21,593 bases of DNA from an uncultured Parvibacter sp. (GCA_910587945.1 CAJUNI010000028.1:4435-26027), one strand, 5' to 3'; shown: positions 1 through 7,528, counted from the stretch's first letter. Numbers and translations are program-made. Notes: generated by a model not told the origin, from the letters alone.

Positions 1-1189
1 TGTCACGATAGAGTTGAGCATAGTTGCACCACAAGCCCATGTTGTCCATGGTATTAGAGTTGGTGGTGTCCCAGAGCACGGACAGATCGCCGCGTTCCTT
101 CAGTCCCATCTTCAAGAAGGGCTCCATGTACACGCTAACCGGGAAGTTAGCGGCGCAGGTATTACCGGTGGTAGCAAAGCCGGAAGTGTCCTCGGCTGCC
201 TCTACGCGCATGTCGGAATAGCAGTGGATGGGGCAGCTGTGGCAGCCATCCATCTTGATGGTGTACTGCTCAGCCGCAAGGCCCAAGTCCTTGACGGACT
301 TCATGCAACGATAGCCCACCTTGTTGATTTCATAGGGCTTCGGCTCGCCGGTATCAATGGGGCCACCCTCAGCAGCTGCCCAATAGAGGCCGTTGCGTGC
401 GGTCCAACGAGAGCCAGCGTCATAGAATTCAGCCCACTCTTGCTGGGTGGACGGAACCACGTGGTTGTTGTTGGAGCCAATGATTTCATTGAGCATGTAG
501 TCGGAGAGTTCAGCCACTTGCTGGGGATCGGCAACGTTGACCGAACCCGTGCCGCGGACGACCAGGGCCTTTACCTTCTTGGAGCCCAAGACCGAAGCGG
601 TGCCAGCGCCAGCAGAGTGGTTACGAGAATTGATAATGCAGGCATAGGGGAGAAGGTTCTCGCCAGCCGGTCCGATGGCAGCAACGCACACATCGGTGCC
701 TTCGCGGCGGGAGAGCACTTCAGTGGTGGCGCGGGTGCCCAAGCCCCAGACGCCCTCGGCAGACTTAATGGTAACTTCGCCGTTGTCGATGTTGACATAG
801 ACGGGCTCGGGGGAAGCGCCTTCAAGCACTACCGCGTCCCAGCCAGCTTGCTTAAGACGAGCGCCCAGCATGCCGCCGCAGTGAGCGTCAATAACCAGAT
901 TGTCCTTCGTGAAGGTGGACAGTGAGCAAATGGTGGTACGGCCAGCCAGAGGAACACCAGAGGCGGTCAGGGGGCCCACAGCAAAGACGATCTTGTTCTC
1001 AGGAGAATAGGGATCGGTGCCTGCAGGGACTTCGTCGTACATGATCTTGTTGGCTAAACCCATGCCGCCAATGTAGTCCTTATAAGGATCAGTGGATTGG
1101 ACGGAAATGGTGCCGTCAGTCAAATTGACGCGAAGAATCTTGCCGGTCCAGCCGTAGGACGTATTCGCGTCTTTCGATGCATCAGCCAT
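1..1189 (-). CDS. Aldehyde ferredoxin oxidoreductase family protein (partial, C-terminus beyond left edge)
   Basis: Reading the minus strand from the ATG at 1189 gives 396 codons with no stop before the window edge; the family is usually about 600 residues, so roughly two thirds is present. The N-terminal residues GWTGKILRVNLTDG and the following IGGMGLANKI and VGPLTASGVPLAGRTT blocks are typical of the AOR N-terminal tungstopterin domain. CHSCPIHC at residues 316-323 is the family's CX2CX3C cluster motif; the fourth Cys would lie beyond the edge. The family oxidises aldehydes or other carboxylate-level substrates, with ferredoxin as partner, using a W or Mo bis-pterin; the substrate cannot be told here. 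There is no signal peptide, so it should be cytoplasmic. GGAGTAAG lies just upstream of the ATG. It is divergent from a Tat ferredoxin/molybdoenzyme operon, and the shared regulatory gap suggests a linked function (inference). Confidence 0.93.
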   Translation of the reverse strand, partial: MADASKDANTSYGWTGKILRVNLTDGTISVQSTDPYKDYIGGMGLANKIMYDEVPAGTDPYSPENKIVFAVGPLTASGVPLAGRTTICSLSTFTKDNLVIDAHCGGMLGARLKQAGWDAVVLEGASPEPVYVNIDNGEVTIKSAEGVWGLGTRATTEVLSRREGTDVCVAAIGPAGENLLPYACIINSRNHSAGAGTASVLGSKKVKALVVRGTGSVNVADPQQVAELSDYMLNEIIGSNNNHVVPSTQQEWAEFYDAGSRWTARNGLYWAAAEGGPIDTGEPKPYEINKVGYRCMKSVKDLGLAAEQYTIKMDGCHSCPIHCYSDMRVEAAEDTSGFATTGNTCAANFPVSVYMEPFLKMGLKERGDLSVLWDTTNSNTMDNMGLWCNYAQLYRD

Positions 1190-1541
1190 GTTCTTACTCC
1201 AAATCTCTTGCGTATACGAGACGGTGTTGTGTGGTCTCCGGGGACGCATAGGGGAGTGAACGGATGATGCTTATTCCGCTGAAGGCACTATAAACACCAG
1301 TAAAACGTCCGTGTACCCTCCTTCGGGGTAATCCTTGTGACGAACAAACAACAGGGTGACGAATAAAAAACAGGGAGAAATTACTCCCATAACAGGGGAC
1401 GGGGACATGGCTTTTTTCTATTAAATTTGCACACGTTGTGTGGATACGGGAGCCGATACGGCATTGGACGCAAGGAGAGTTGCTAAGGAAACTGATTCGA
1501 ACACATTCGACACCCACTTATTAAAGCGAGGGGGAACGAAC
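1190..1541. promoter_or_regulatory. Divergent control region between the AOR gene and the molybdoenzyme operon
   Basis: This 352-bp gap has no credible gene. It contains a 19-bp tandem repeat (1337-1374), a CGTATACG palindrome (1211-1218), a GAGAC-N11-GTCTC dyad (1218-1238), a CACAC-GTT-GTGTG dyad (1430-1442), and the 9-mer GTTGTGTGG twice in direct orientation (1226-1234 and 1435-1443). A minus-strand -10-like TATAGT (plus 1287-1292) would serve the AOR gene. A plus-strand TATTAA (1419-1424) could serve the operon. Neither has a good -35 box, which would fit activator-dependent promoters (inference). Confidence 0.5.
1337..1374 (+). repeat. 19-bp tandem direct repeat, two units
   Basis: Units 1337-1355 and 1356-1374 both begin GTGACGAA and end AACAGG, and agree at 17 of 19 positions. 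They abut with no spacer. Each outer edge lies about 45 bp from a candidate -10 box, one on each side, so they could be paired activator half-sites for both promoters. The regulator is not in the window. Confidence 0.6.
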
Positions 1542-2270
1542 ATGACAGATGTCAAGAACAGTGCGACTTCTGAAGAGCAGGCTGCACCGAGCACGCCCGC
1601 TTCTGCGGCACCGGCCGAGCCTACCAAGAAGTCAAACGTAACGCGTCGCCAAGTGTTAGCTATGACTGGTTGTGGTGTAGCTGGTTTAGTCGTTGGTGGA
1701 GTGCTAGCCTCCTGGGGCGTCACTCAACAAGCTATTGCTTCGGGACGCATCGATTTGCGTACCACCCCAACAAAGATGATTATTACCGACCGAGCTCGTT
1801 GCTCCGGTTGCCAGCGTTGTGAGATGAGCTGCACGCTGAAGAATGATGGCTATGTGGATCAGCACATTGCTCGCGTTCGCGTGTGGGATACCTACAACTT
1901 TGGCTATGGCGTTGGCTCCGGCGGCGGCATTTACGGTGACTGCGAATTCACCGTCAAGAATTGCTATCAATGCAAAGATGCCCGCTGCATGGAATTCTGC
2001 CCCACCCACGCCATCCATCCCGATGAGAAGACGGGCGCTCGCGTCGTAGACGCCGAGCTCTGCATCGGCTGCGGTATGTGTACCCAGGCTTGCCCCTGGA
2101 ATATGCCCCGCGTCAACTCCAAGACAAACGTTTCAACGAAGTGCGTTTCCTGCGGTCGCTGCGCAGAGCAGTGCCCCAACGGCGCTATTCAGTTTGTCGA
2201 CTGGGAGGACATTGCGCAGAAGGCTATTGATGAAGGCGTGGTTTCAGCCACCACTATCTATCAGTATTAA
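1542..2270 (+). CDS. Tat-exported four-cluster [4Fe-4S] ferredoxin subunit
   Basis: The predicted product has 242 residues. The ATG at 1542 is preceded by GAGGGGGAA; an upstream in-frame start at 1440 is less likely because it has no ribosome site. The N-terminus is a long Ala/Pro/Ser-rich stretch followed by a twin-arginine motif TRRQVLA (R35, R36), a hydrophobic segment at 43-60, and a possible AIA cleavage site near 66. Sixteen Cys fall in four groups: 87/90/93/97, 141/144/149/153, 174/177/180/184 and 201/204/207/211, as in the DmsB/PsrB/HybA electron-transfer family. It should carry electrons on the outer face of the membrane between the molybdopterin enzyme and a quinone-reactive subunit, or serve as an extra relay. 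It is the first gene of the operon. Having its own Tat signal is notable because the second ferredoxin of the operon has none. Confidence 0.9.
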   Translation: MTDVKNSATSEEQAAPSTPASAAPAEPTKKSNVTRRQVLAMTGCGVAGLVVGGVLASWGVTQQAIASGRIDLRTTPTKMIITDRARCSGCQRCEMSCTLKNDGYVDQHIARVRVWDTYNFGYGVGSGGGIYGDCEFTVKNCYQCKDARCMEFCPTHAIHPDEKTGARVVDAELCIGCGMCTQACPWNMPRVNSKTNVSTKCVSCGRCAEQCPNGAIQFVDWEDIAQKAIDEGVVSATTIYQY

Positions 2271-2338
2271 GCCTTCCGCTGGTGTATTCGATGATGACTA
2301 CAGAAACCTCGCGCAATGAAGGAAAGGAGCAGGGAGTC

Positions 2339-3034
2339 ATGGATGACGCGGCAGTGTTCTCAATGATGGCCCAGTGTTTCGGCCCGACTGATGAAACCCT
2401 TTGGGATGAACTCACTGAGTCAGCCTCTTGGGAACAGTTTCTCGATAGTGCCCGGGTGCTTTTGCAAGACGAACACCCCCTCGGAGAAACCGCCCATCGC
2501 AGCATTTCATTGACTGATCGTGCTCCGCTCCAAGAGTTTCTCTCGCCGCGAACCGTTGATGCTCTTTTTAATCCTCCGAGCTACGAAGCCCATCGCAGCT
2601 TTGTGGCCCAGCACTTTACCGGGGGATTGCCGGTGTCAGCTGTGCCGGTCGAGTCGCTCTATCGTCAGCCTCATCCTTCCGATGGATCTCCTGCCGGTGG
2701 CGAATACTTAGGGGATGCTGCCCACTACATGGAATTTCTTTTCACGCAGCTCGGCCTTGAAGTACCCCCGCAATTTGCTGCCTGCCCCGATCATCTGGCT
2801 TTGGAATTAGATCTTTTGGCCGTGATGCTTCGCTCCTCTATGAATCGTCAAGCAGAAGTGTTCTTCCTCGAGCGATTCGATTGGTTGACTGAGTATCGCC
2901 GCCGCCTTGTAGATCTTGGTTCGGATGCTGATTTTTATGTAGGCCTCATTGATGTGATTATGGGCATTCGTGCTCAGCAAGAGAGTTTCTGCGAGAGTTC
3001 GTCGTTCGAGTACACCGCCGATTCTGTCGCGTGA
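2339..3034 (+). CDS. TorD/DmsD-family molybdoenzyme maturation chaperone
   Basis: The predicted product has 231 residues. I chose the ATG at 2339, which follows GGAAAGGAGCAGGGAG; an in-frame GTG at 2282 would add 19 residues but lies close to the previous stop. The protein is all-alpha in character and carries ACPDHLALELDLLAVM, matching the hallmark P-D-H-(L/I)-x-x-E-L segment of TorD-like chaperones. These cytoplasmic proteins bind the Tat signal of a molybdopterin enzyme and hold it until cofactor insertion. It lies directly before the Tat molybdoenzyme, and its stop codon is 20 bp from that start, which names the likely client. Similarity outside the hallmark is hard to judge by eye. Confidence 0.82.
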   Translation: MDDAAVFSMMAQCFGPTDETLWDELTESASWEQFLDSARVLLQDEHPLGETAHRSISLTDRAPLQEFLSPRTVDALFNPPSYEAHRSFVAQHFTGGLPVSAVPVESLYRQPHPSDGSPAGGEYLGDAAHYMEFLFTQLGLEVPPQFAACPDHLALELDLLAVMLRSSMNRQAEVFFLERFDWLTEYRRRLVDLGSDADFYVGLIDVIMGIRAQQESFCESSSFEYTADSVA

Positions 3035-3054
3035 CAGTAAGAGAGGAAACAGCT

Positions 3055-5256
3055 ATGTCAGAAAACGCTATTACCAGGCGGAGCTTTCTGGCGGGAAGCG
3101 CCGGCGTAGCCGCAGTGGCGGCAACGGTCGGGTTCACCAGCTTCGGGGCATGGCAAAGTGCTCAGGCTGAGGAAGAGGCGACTCCGGGTCGCACCGATAC
3201 CGTTCATACGCTGTGTAATGCCTGTTCAAGCAAGTGCGGTTATACCGCCTATGTGGTCGACGGTAAGCTCACCAAGCTTATTGGCGATCCCAATAATCCA
3301 AATTCCGAGGGTCACTTATGTGCTCGCGGTTATGGCTATTCGCAAATTGCCTATTCCAAGGACCGCTTAACGGATCCGCTGAAGAAGAACGCCCAAGGTC
3401 AGTTTGAGGCAATCTCTTGGGATCAAGCCTATGCAGAAATTGCCGAAAAGGTGCAAGAAATTATTGCCTCTGACGGCCCTGAAGCCTTAGCCCTGGTTCA
3501 GGATCCGCGTCCGTCCGGTTCCTACTATTGCAACCGTTTCATTGCCGCATTGGGTTCTCCCAACACCTATACCCATGGCGCTGCTTGCAACCTTTCCAAG
3601 GTTTCTGGCATCACCCAAGCTATCGGTGCGGGCGACTGGGTATCTGATGTCGAGAATTCAGCCATGACCATGTTTATTGGTCGTAGCTACTGCGACGGCA
3701 TTCGTCCAAGCCAGGTAGCTGCCTTAAAGCGCGCCCATGAGAATGGTGCCTACATTGTCATGATTGACCCGCGCTGCAGCAATTCAACGGTTTTCGCTGA
3801 CGAATGGGTACCCATTGTGCCGGGTACGGACTTAGCGTTCGTGCTGGCTATGAGCAACGTTCTGATCAAGAACCATCTTTATGACGCTGAGTTTGTGGCT
3901 GCTAACTCCGTAGGCTTTGATGAGTGGGCTGCCGCTACTGAGAATTGCACCCCGCAGTGGGCCGAGAAGATCACGGGTATTCCGGCTGACACCATTGAGC
4001 GCCTGGCTGCCGCCTTTGCTGAGGCTGCCCCGGCTGCCTCTATCGAGCCGAGCTGGCGTGGTGCCTATGGTTGCGCCTATGCAAACTCCGGCGAAACTGC
4101 CCGTACCGTGGCTCTGTTCAACACGCTGTTGGGCAGCTGGAATCAGCCCGGTGGTGCCTTGCTCACTTCCGGTATTTCTGCCGGTAAGTTGGAGGATCCG
4201 CGCTTTGCCGCACCGCCGAAGATTGAAGCCAAGAAGCTGGGTAGCGCTGAGTATCCGCTGGCCTCTGGCTCCATGGGTTCTGCCGTCTATGCAGGTGAGA
4301 TGGCAAAGACCGGCGCCATCAAGGGTATGTTCTTCTATTACTCCAATATGGCTGCAGGCTATTCCAATCCTGAGTATCTGGCTAACGCCTTCGCTAACCT
4401 GGACCTCATGGTGGTTTGCGATGTGCAGATGTCTGAGACGGCGGCTTTGGCAGACTATGTACTGCCTGAGACTAGCTACCTTGAGCGCTCTGAGCTGCCC
4501 GAGTTCGGCGGCGGCAAGGTGCCCTATGTAGCGCTTCGTTCTCAGGTACTGGATGTGATTCATCCCAACACGAAGTCCTGCGATCAAATCTTTACCGAAT
4601 TGGCCGAGGCTTGTGGTGTGGGTCAGTACTTTGAGTTCACTCAAGAAGAGTTGGCTGAAGCTCAGCTCAACACTGTGGGCTTGACGCTCGATGGCTTGAT
4701 GAAGGTCGGCACGGTTCAGTTCCCGGAAAAGGCGTTTGTCTATGGCAAGCAGCCTACCTTCAACACACCCACCAAGAAGGTACAGTTTGTCAGTGAGGCC
4801 TGTGCAAAAGCCGGGTTGTCACCGTACCCCGTTTGGATTGAGCCGCAAGATCCGGTTCCTGATGGTGAATTCCGTCTGGTAGGTGGAAAGCAAGCCATCA
4901 TGACCCATACCCAAACGGCGAATATCCCTGAACTGATGAATATCGCTGAGGAATATGGTTTGATGCGTCCATGGATTAATCCCGTTGACGCTGAGGCTCT
5001 TGGTATCAAGGATAACGACGAAATCGTAGTGGAAAATGATCTCCACTCCGGCACCAGCAAGGTTCGGGTCACCGAGCGTATTGCTCCGGGCGTTGTTTAT
5101 CTGCCAAGCCACTATGGTTGCACGGTTCCCGAACAGCACACCGCCTACAACAAGGGCCTGCGCATTATGGACTTCGTGCCGTTCCATATTGAACCCGCCT
5201 ACGGATCGACCATGTCTCAGAACACCACGGTCAAGATCAAGAAGGTAGGTGCGTAA
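3055..5256 (+). CDS. Tat-exported molybdopterin oxidoreductase catalytic subunit (PsrA/PhsA-like)
   Basis: The predicted product has 733 residues. The ATG at 3055 follows GAGAGGAAAC; a GTG at 3031 overlaps the previous stop and is less likely. A Tat signal is visible: TRRSFLAG (R8, R9), a hydrophobic core, and AQA near 36-38. The N-terminal cluster motif is C54-X2-C57-X3-C61-X27-C89. The segment THGAACNLSKVSG (173-185) puts Cys178 where this superfamily has its Mo ligand, pointing to the Cys-ligated branch (polysulfide/thiosulfate-reductase-like) rather than Ser-ligated DMSO reductases. Conserved blocks such as MIDPRCSNS and SETAALADYVLPETSYLER are present, and the C-terminus ends in a molydopterin-dinucleotide-binding-type domain. 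The real substrate cannot be read from sequence. It probably works with the downstream ferredoxin and NrfD subunit as an ABC complex. Confidence 0.92.
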   Translation: MSENAITRRSFLAGSAGVAAVAATVGFTSFGAWQSAQAEEEATPGRTDTVHTLCNACSSKCGYTAYVVDGKLTKLIGDPNNPNSEGHLCARGYGYSQIAYSKDRLTDPLKKNAQGQFEAISWDQAYAEIAEKVQEIIASDGPEALALVQDPRPSGSYYCNRFIAALGSPNTYTHGAACNLSKVSGITQAIGAGDWVSDVENSAMTMFIGRSYCDGIRPSQVAALKRAHENGAYIVMIDPRCSNSTVFADEWVPIVPGTDLAFVLAMSNVLIKNHLYDAEFVAANSVGFDEWAAATENCTPQWAEKITGIPADTIERLAAAFAEAAPAASIEPSWRGAYGCAYANSGETARTVALFNTLLGSWNQPGGALLTSGISAGKLEDPRFAAPPKIEAKKLGSAEYPLASGSMGSAVYAGEMAKTGAIKGMFFYYSNMAAGYSNPEYLANAFANLDLMVVCDVQMSETAALADYVLPETSYLERSELPEFGGGKVPYVALRSQVLDVIHPNTKSCDQIFTELAEACGVGQYFEFTQEELAEAQLNTVGLTLDGLMKVGTVQFPEKAFVYGKQPTFNTPTKKVQFVSEACAKAGLSPYPVWIEPQDPVPDGEFRLVGGKQAIMTHTQTANIPELMNIAEEYGLMRPWINPVDAEALGIKDNDEIVVENDLHSGTSKVRVTERIAPGVVYLPSHYGCTVPEQHTAYNKGLRIMDFVPFHIEPAYGSTMSQNTTVKIKKVGA

Positions 5257-5795
5257 TGGCTAACTACGGAATGCTCATTGACACAAAGAAGTGCATTGGC
5301 TGCTATGCCTGCCGTACCGCGTGTCAGCGCCAAAATGATCTTCTTCCCGATGAAGCGTTTATTCGCTTTGAAGAGCGCGAAATTGGTACCTATCCCAATG
5401 TTCGAGTCCAGCACGTGCCGCTGCAATGCATGCATTGCGAAAACGCTCCCTGCGTGGATGTCTGTCCCACGGGGGCGGCGCGCTATGGCACTGACGGCAT
5501 TGTTGAGGTCGACCAAGGTCGCTGCATCGGCTGTCTCTACTGCGTGGCTGCATGCCCCTATCAGGTCCGTGTGCGTAACTCCGAGACCGGAGCGGTGGAC
5601 AAATGCCGTTTCTGCACGGTGAACGCGCTGAATGGCACGAAGACCTGCACCTGTGTGGAAGCCTGTCTCACGGGGTGCCGTATCTTTGGTGACCTGGATG
5701 ATCCGGATTCGGAAATCTCCAAGGCTATTGCCGAGACCGGCGCGGCTCCTATCGCGGGTGACCTAACCAAGGCGAAAATCTACTACGTGAGGTGA
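5256..5795 (+). CDS. Four-cluster ferredoxin subunit (PsrB/DmsB-like)
   Basis: The predicted product has 179 residues. Its ATG overlaps the stop of the catalytic subunit (TAATG), implying translational coupling. Cys groups are C13/16/19/23, C58/61/66/70, C90/93/96/100 and C117/120/133/137, the arrangement of four [4Fe-4S] clusters in DmsB/PsrB/NrfC-type subunits; two further Cys lie near the last group (131, 141). There is no signal peptide, so export probably occurs by hitch-hiking on the folded Tat catalytic subunit, as known for DmsAB-type complexes. Its role is to pass electrons between the molybdopterin subunit and the NrfD membrane protein. Confidence 0.93.
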   Translation: MANYGMLIDTKKCIGCYACRTACQRQNDLLPDEAFIRFEEREIGTYPNVRVQHVPLQCMHCENAPCVDVCPTGAARYGTDGIVEVDQGRCIGCLYCVAACPYQVRVRNSETGAVDKCRFCTVNALNGTKTCTCVEACLTGCRIFGDLDDPDSEISKAIAETGAAPIAGDLTKAKIYYVR

Positions 5796-5800
5796 TTTCA

Positions 5801-6697
5801 ATGACGTTCGAACCTATTTGGGGATCCATCATCGCGTGGTACCTGTTCCTTGCAGGTCTCGGCGGCGGTGCTTACGTCAGCGTCACCTTCTTACGCTGGC
5901 GTCATCCCGAAGCAATAACCATGATCCGTATCGGCCGGTTTATTGCTCCTATTGTGGTAATTGTGGGTCTGTGCCTGCTGATGCTCGATGCTACAGCTGG
6001 CTTCCATCACCCGCTGCGCTTTGCGTTGTTGCTGAGCAACTTTGGCTCAGTAATGACCTGGGGTGTTGTCTTTCTGGGTGTGTTTGTGGTTATCGCCCTC
6101 ATTGGCGCGGGCCTGTGCTTAGCCAAGCGCTCGGTGCCTATGTGGCTTGATATCCTCGGCGCTATCTTTGGTATCTGCGTTGCGGTGTACACGGGCTGCT
6201 TGCTGGGTGTGTGCAAGACGTTCCCGCTGTGGAACAACGCGCTGTTGCCCATCCTGTTCTTGGTTTCGGCCATGTCAACGGGTATGGCTGCCGTGCTGGC
6301 CGTAGGCGTATTCCGCTGCCCCGAGGAGTTCAACCGGGTAATGGCCTTTAAGAAGCTGCACTATATCTTCCCGATTATTGAGATTGTGTTAGTAGCGGCT
6401 CTGTTGTTCGTGACAGCATTCAACGCCAGCCCCTCTGGCTACGAATCAGTTATGAGCTTGGTCTGCGGCAAGCATGCGCTGGTCTTCTGGTTGGTCTTCG
6501 TAATTATCGGTCTGGTGCTTCCGACCGCTATCGAGACCTGGCTTCTGTTCTTCACGAGTGAGGAATATGAGCGCGGCAAGACGGCGCACATCGCAAGCTT
6601 CTGCTCTAACGCAGGCGTGTTGATCGGCGGCTTCGTCCTGCGTCTGCTGGTGCTGGTGGCTGCTATGCCGATCGTCTTAGTTACTCCGTGGTACTAA
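5801..6697 (+). CDS. NrfD/PsrC-family quinone-reactive membrane subunit
   Basis: The predicted product has 298 residues. I chose the ATG at 5801, with AGGTGA six bases upstream; a GTG at 5792 would overlap the ferredoxin stop and is a possible alternative. The protein is strongly hydrophobic with about eight membrane segments. Its start (IIAWYLFLAGLGGGAY) matches the conserved first helix of NrfD/PsrC proteins. The family anchors the catalytic and ferredoxin subunits and exchanges electrons with the menaquinone pool. It is the last gene of the operon and is followed about 90 bp later by a strong terminator. Confidence 0.92.
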   Translation: MTFEPIWGSIIAWYLFLAGLGGGAYVSVTFLRWRHPEAITMIRIGRFIAPIVVIVGLCLLMLDATAGFHHPLRFALLLSNFGSVMTWGVVFLGVFVVIALIGAGLCLAKRSVPMWLDILGAIFGICVAVYTGCLLGVCKTFPLWNNALLPILFLVSAMSTGMAAVLAVGVFRCPEEFNRVMAFKKLHYIFPIIEIVLVAALLFVTAFNASPSGYESVMSLVCGKHALVFWLVFVIIGLVLPTAIETWLLFFTSEEYERGKTAHIASFCSNAGVLIGGFVLRLLVLVAAMPIVLVTPWY

Positions 6698-6725
6698 GAG
6701 ATTAGGGTGCTATGCGGGATTCTCT

Positions 6726-6778
6726 GGTCGCGCTGGCGACCGAGGGTTCCGCAAGCCCGTTAAGCGCAAAACCGCGCT
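6726..6778 (+). other. Chain of three small hairpins in the operon's 3' untranslated region
   Basis: Three adjacent stem-loops are visible: GGTCGC/GCGACC with a 4-nt loop (6726-6741), GGGTT/AGCCC (6744-6758, one G-U), and AGCGC/GCGCT (6763-6778). They are separated by 2-4 nt and run into the terminator at 6784. The arrangement is not a tRNA (no 7-base T loop or anticodon geometry). It could be a stabilising 3' end or a small RNA; this is inferred from pairing only. Confidence 0.4.
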
Positions 6779-6780
6779 CT

Positions 6781-6833
6781 GAGAGAACCTGGCATTCGGG
6801 AGTTTTAAGCTCTTGGTGCCGGGTTCTTTTATG
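6781..6833 (+). repeat. 53-bp direct repeat, copy 1 (contains a terminator)
   Basis: This matches 7611-7663 at 52 of 53 positions, and similarity stops abruptly on both sides. The two copies bracket the toxin-antitoxin operon. The only difference is G6799 here against A7629 there. Confidence 0.95.
6784..6830 (+). terminator. Rho-independent terminator of the molybdoenzyme operon (repeat copy 1)
   Basis: AGAACCTGGCA (6784-6794) pairs with TGCCGGGTTCT (6817-6827) with one G-U. An inner stem, 6798-6802 with 6810-6814, closes a TTTTAAG loop. TTTT follows the stem. It lies in the 53-bp duplicated element. Confidence 0.85.
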
Positions 6834-6861
6834 CCTTGGGGTTACGTTTCTTAAGAGGTGC

Positions 6862-6890
6862 TTGAATTTGAGGGTTTTGCCCTCTATAGT
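6862..6890 (+). promoter_or_regulatory. Promoter of the toxin-antitoxin operon with dyad in the spacer
   Basis: TTGAAT (6862-6867) and TATAGT (6885-6890) are separated by 17 bp, a good sigma-70-type promoter. The spacer holds a perfect dyad, GAGGG-N5-CCCTC (6870-6884). A second small dyad, TATG-CA-CATA, lies at 6895-6904. Type II antitoxins commonly autorepress their operon, so these are likely operator candidates (inference). Confidence 0.7.
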
Positions 6891-6941
6891 TTAATATGCA
6901 CATACGAAATAGTAGAGATGTCAGTGCGAATAGGAGTCATC

Positions 6942-7235
6942 ATGGCTGCAGCTACCTTAACCATGAGAATCGATAGCGACTTAAAACGCGAAGCGTCAGC
7001 AGTCGCTGAGTATTACGGCTTTGACCTCTCTGGAGTAACTCGCGCATTCTATAAGCAAATGGTCAGGGATCACGCTATTCCTCTTGATCTTGGCTATTCG
7101 AATGATGTGCCCAATGAAGAAACCATTGCGGCGCTGCGTGAAGCGGAAAAGATTAGGGCGAATGGCGGGACGGGTCATCGCTTTAAGAGCGCGGAAGAAA
7201 TGTTTGCGTATATAGAAAGCGAGATTGAAGAGTGA
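6942..7235 (+). CDS. dinJ: Type II antitoxin, RelB/DinJ family
   Basis: The predicted product has 97 residues. The ATG at 6942 has AGGAG five bases upstream; longer in-frame starts reach back into the promoter and are rejected. Residues 5-50 (TLTMRIDSDLKREA, then GFDLSGVTRAFYKQMV and IPLDL) match the DinJ/RelB ribbon-helix-helix domain, which dimerises and binds operator DNA. The C-terminal half is charged and should wrap and neutralise the toxin. The stop overlaps the toxin start (GTGA), the usual coupled order of antitoxin then toxin. Confidence 0.93.
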   Translation: MAAATLTMRIDSDLKREASAVAEYYGFDLSGVTRAFYKQMVRDHAIPLDLGYSNDVPNEETIAALREAEKIRANGGTGHRFKSAEEMFAYIESEIEE

Positions 7236-7528
7236 GTAGGCTAGAGGTTGAACCTCTGCCTTCCTATATTCGTGATGTAAAAAGACTCCTCAAAAAGCAT
7301 GTAGACATAACCGCGCTCTATGAGGTCATAGATTTGATTGTGGAGAACTCCCCAGCTTCATTGCAGACACTTGAGCAACGGCATAATAAACATCGACTAA
7401 AAGGTCCTTGGAAGAGCCACTTTGAATGCCATGTTTGTAATGCGGGCGACTGGCTCTTGATCTGGTCTACCGATGAAGAAGTCGCTTATCTCGAGCGGAC
7501 GGGAAGTCATGATGAATTGTTTAAGTAG
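7232..7528 (+). CDS. yafQ: Type II toxin, YafQ-type RelE/ParE-superfamily mRNA interferase
   Basis: The predicted product has 98 residues, starting with GTG inside the antitoxin stop. H54, H67, D73, H93 and F97 line up with the E. coli YafQ active-site set (H50, H63, D67, H87, F91): spacing is the same except for two extra residues between the second His and the Asp. The segments HRLKGPWK, GDWLLIW and RTGSHDELF are the family's signature. YafQ cleaves ribosome-bound mRNA; this copy has all the key residues and no frameshift, so it is probably active when not held by the antitoxin. Confidence 0.92.
   Translation: MSRLEVEPLPSYIRDVKRLLKKHVDITALYEVIDLIVENSPASLQTLEQRHNKHRLKGPWKSHFECHVCNAGDWLLIWSTDEEVAYLERTGSHDELFK

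Noticed and set aside
14..925. 303-codon open frame on the plus strand
   Set aside because: It lies entirely antisense to the AOR coding sequence, which has clear family motifs. It is a shadow frame caused by codon bias.
3832..4644. 270-codon open frame antisense to the molybdopterin enzyme
   Set aside because: The opposite strand carries conserved molybdoenzyme blocks over the whole stretch. The antisense product shows no recognisable domain.
6726..6780. Possible tRNA or tRNA remnant
   Set aside because: The three hairpins do not give D, anticodon and T arms of proper size, and there is no acceptor stem or T-loop sequence.
6712..6894. 60-codon frame after the NrfD gene
   Set aside because: It runs through three hairpins, a terminator and the toxin-antitoxin promoter, and has no ribosome site.
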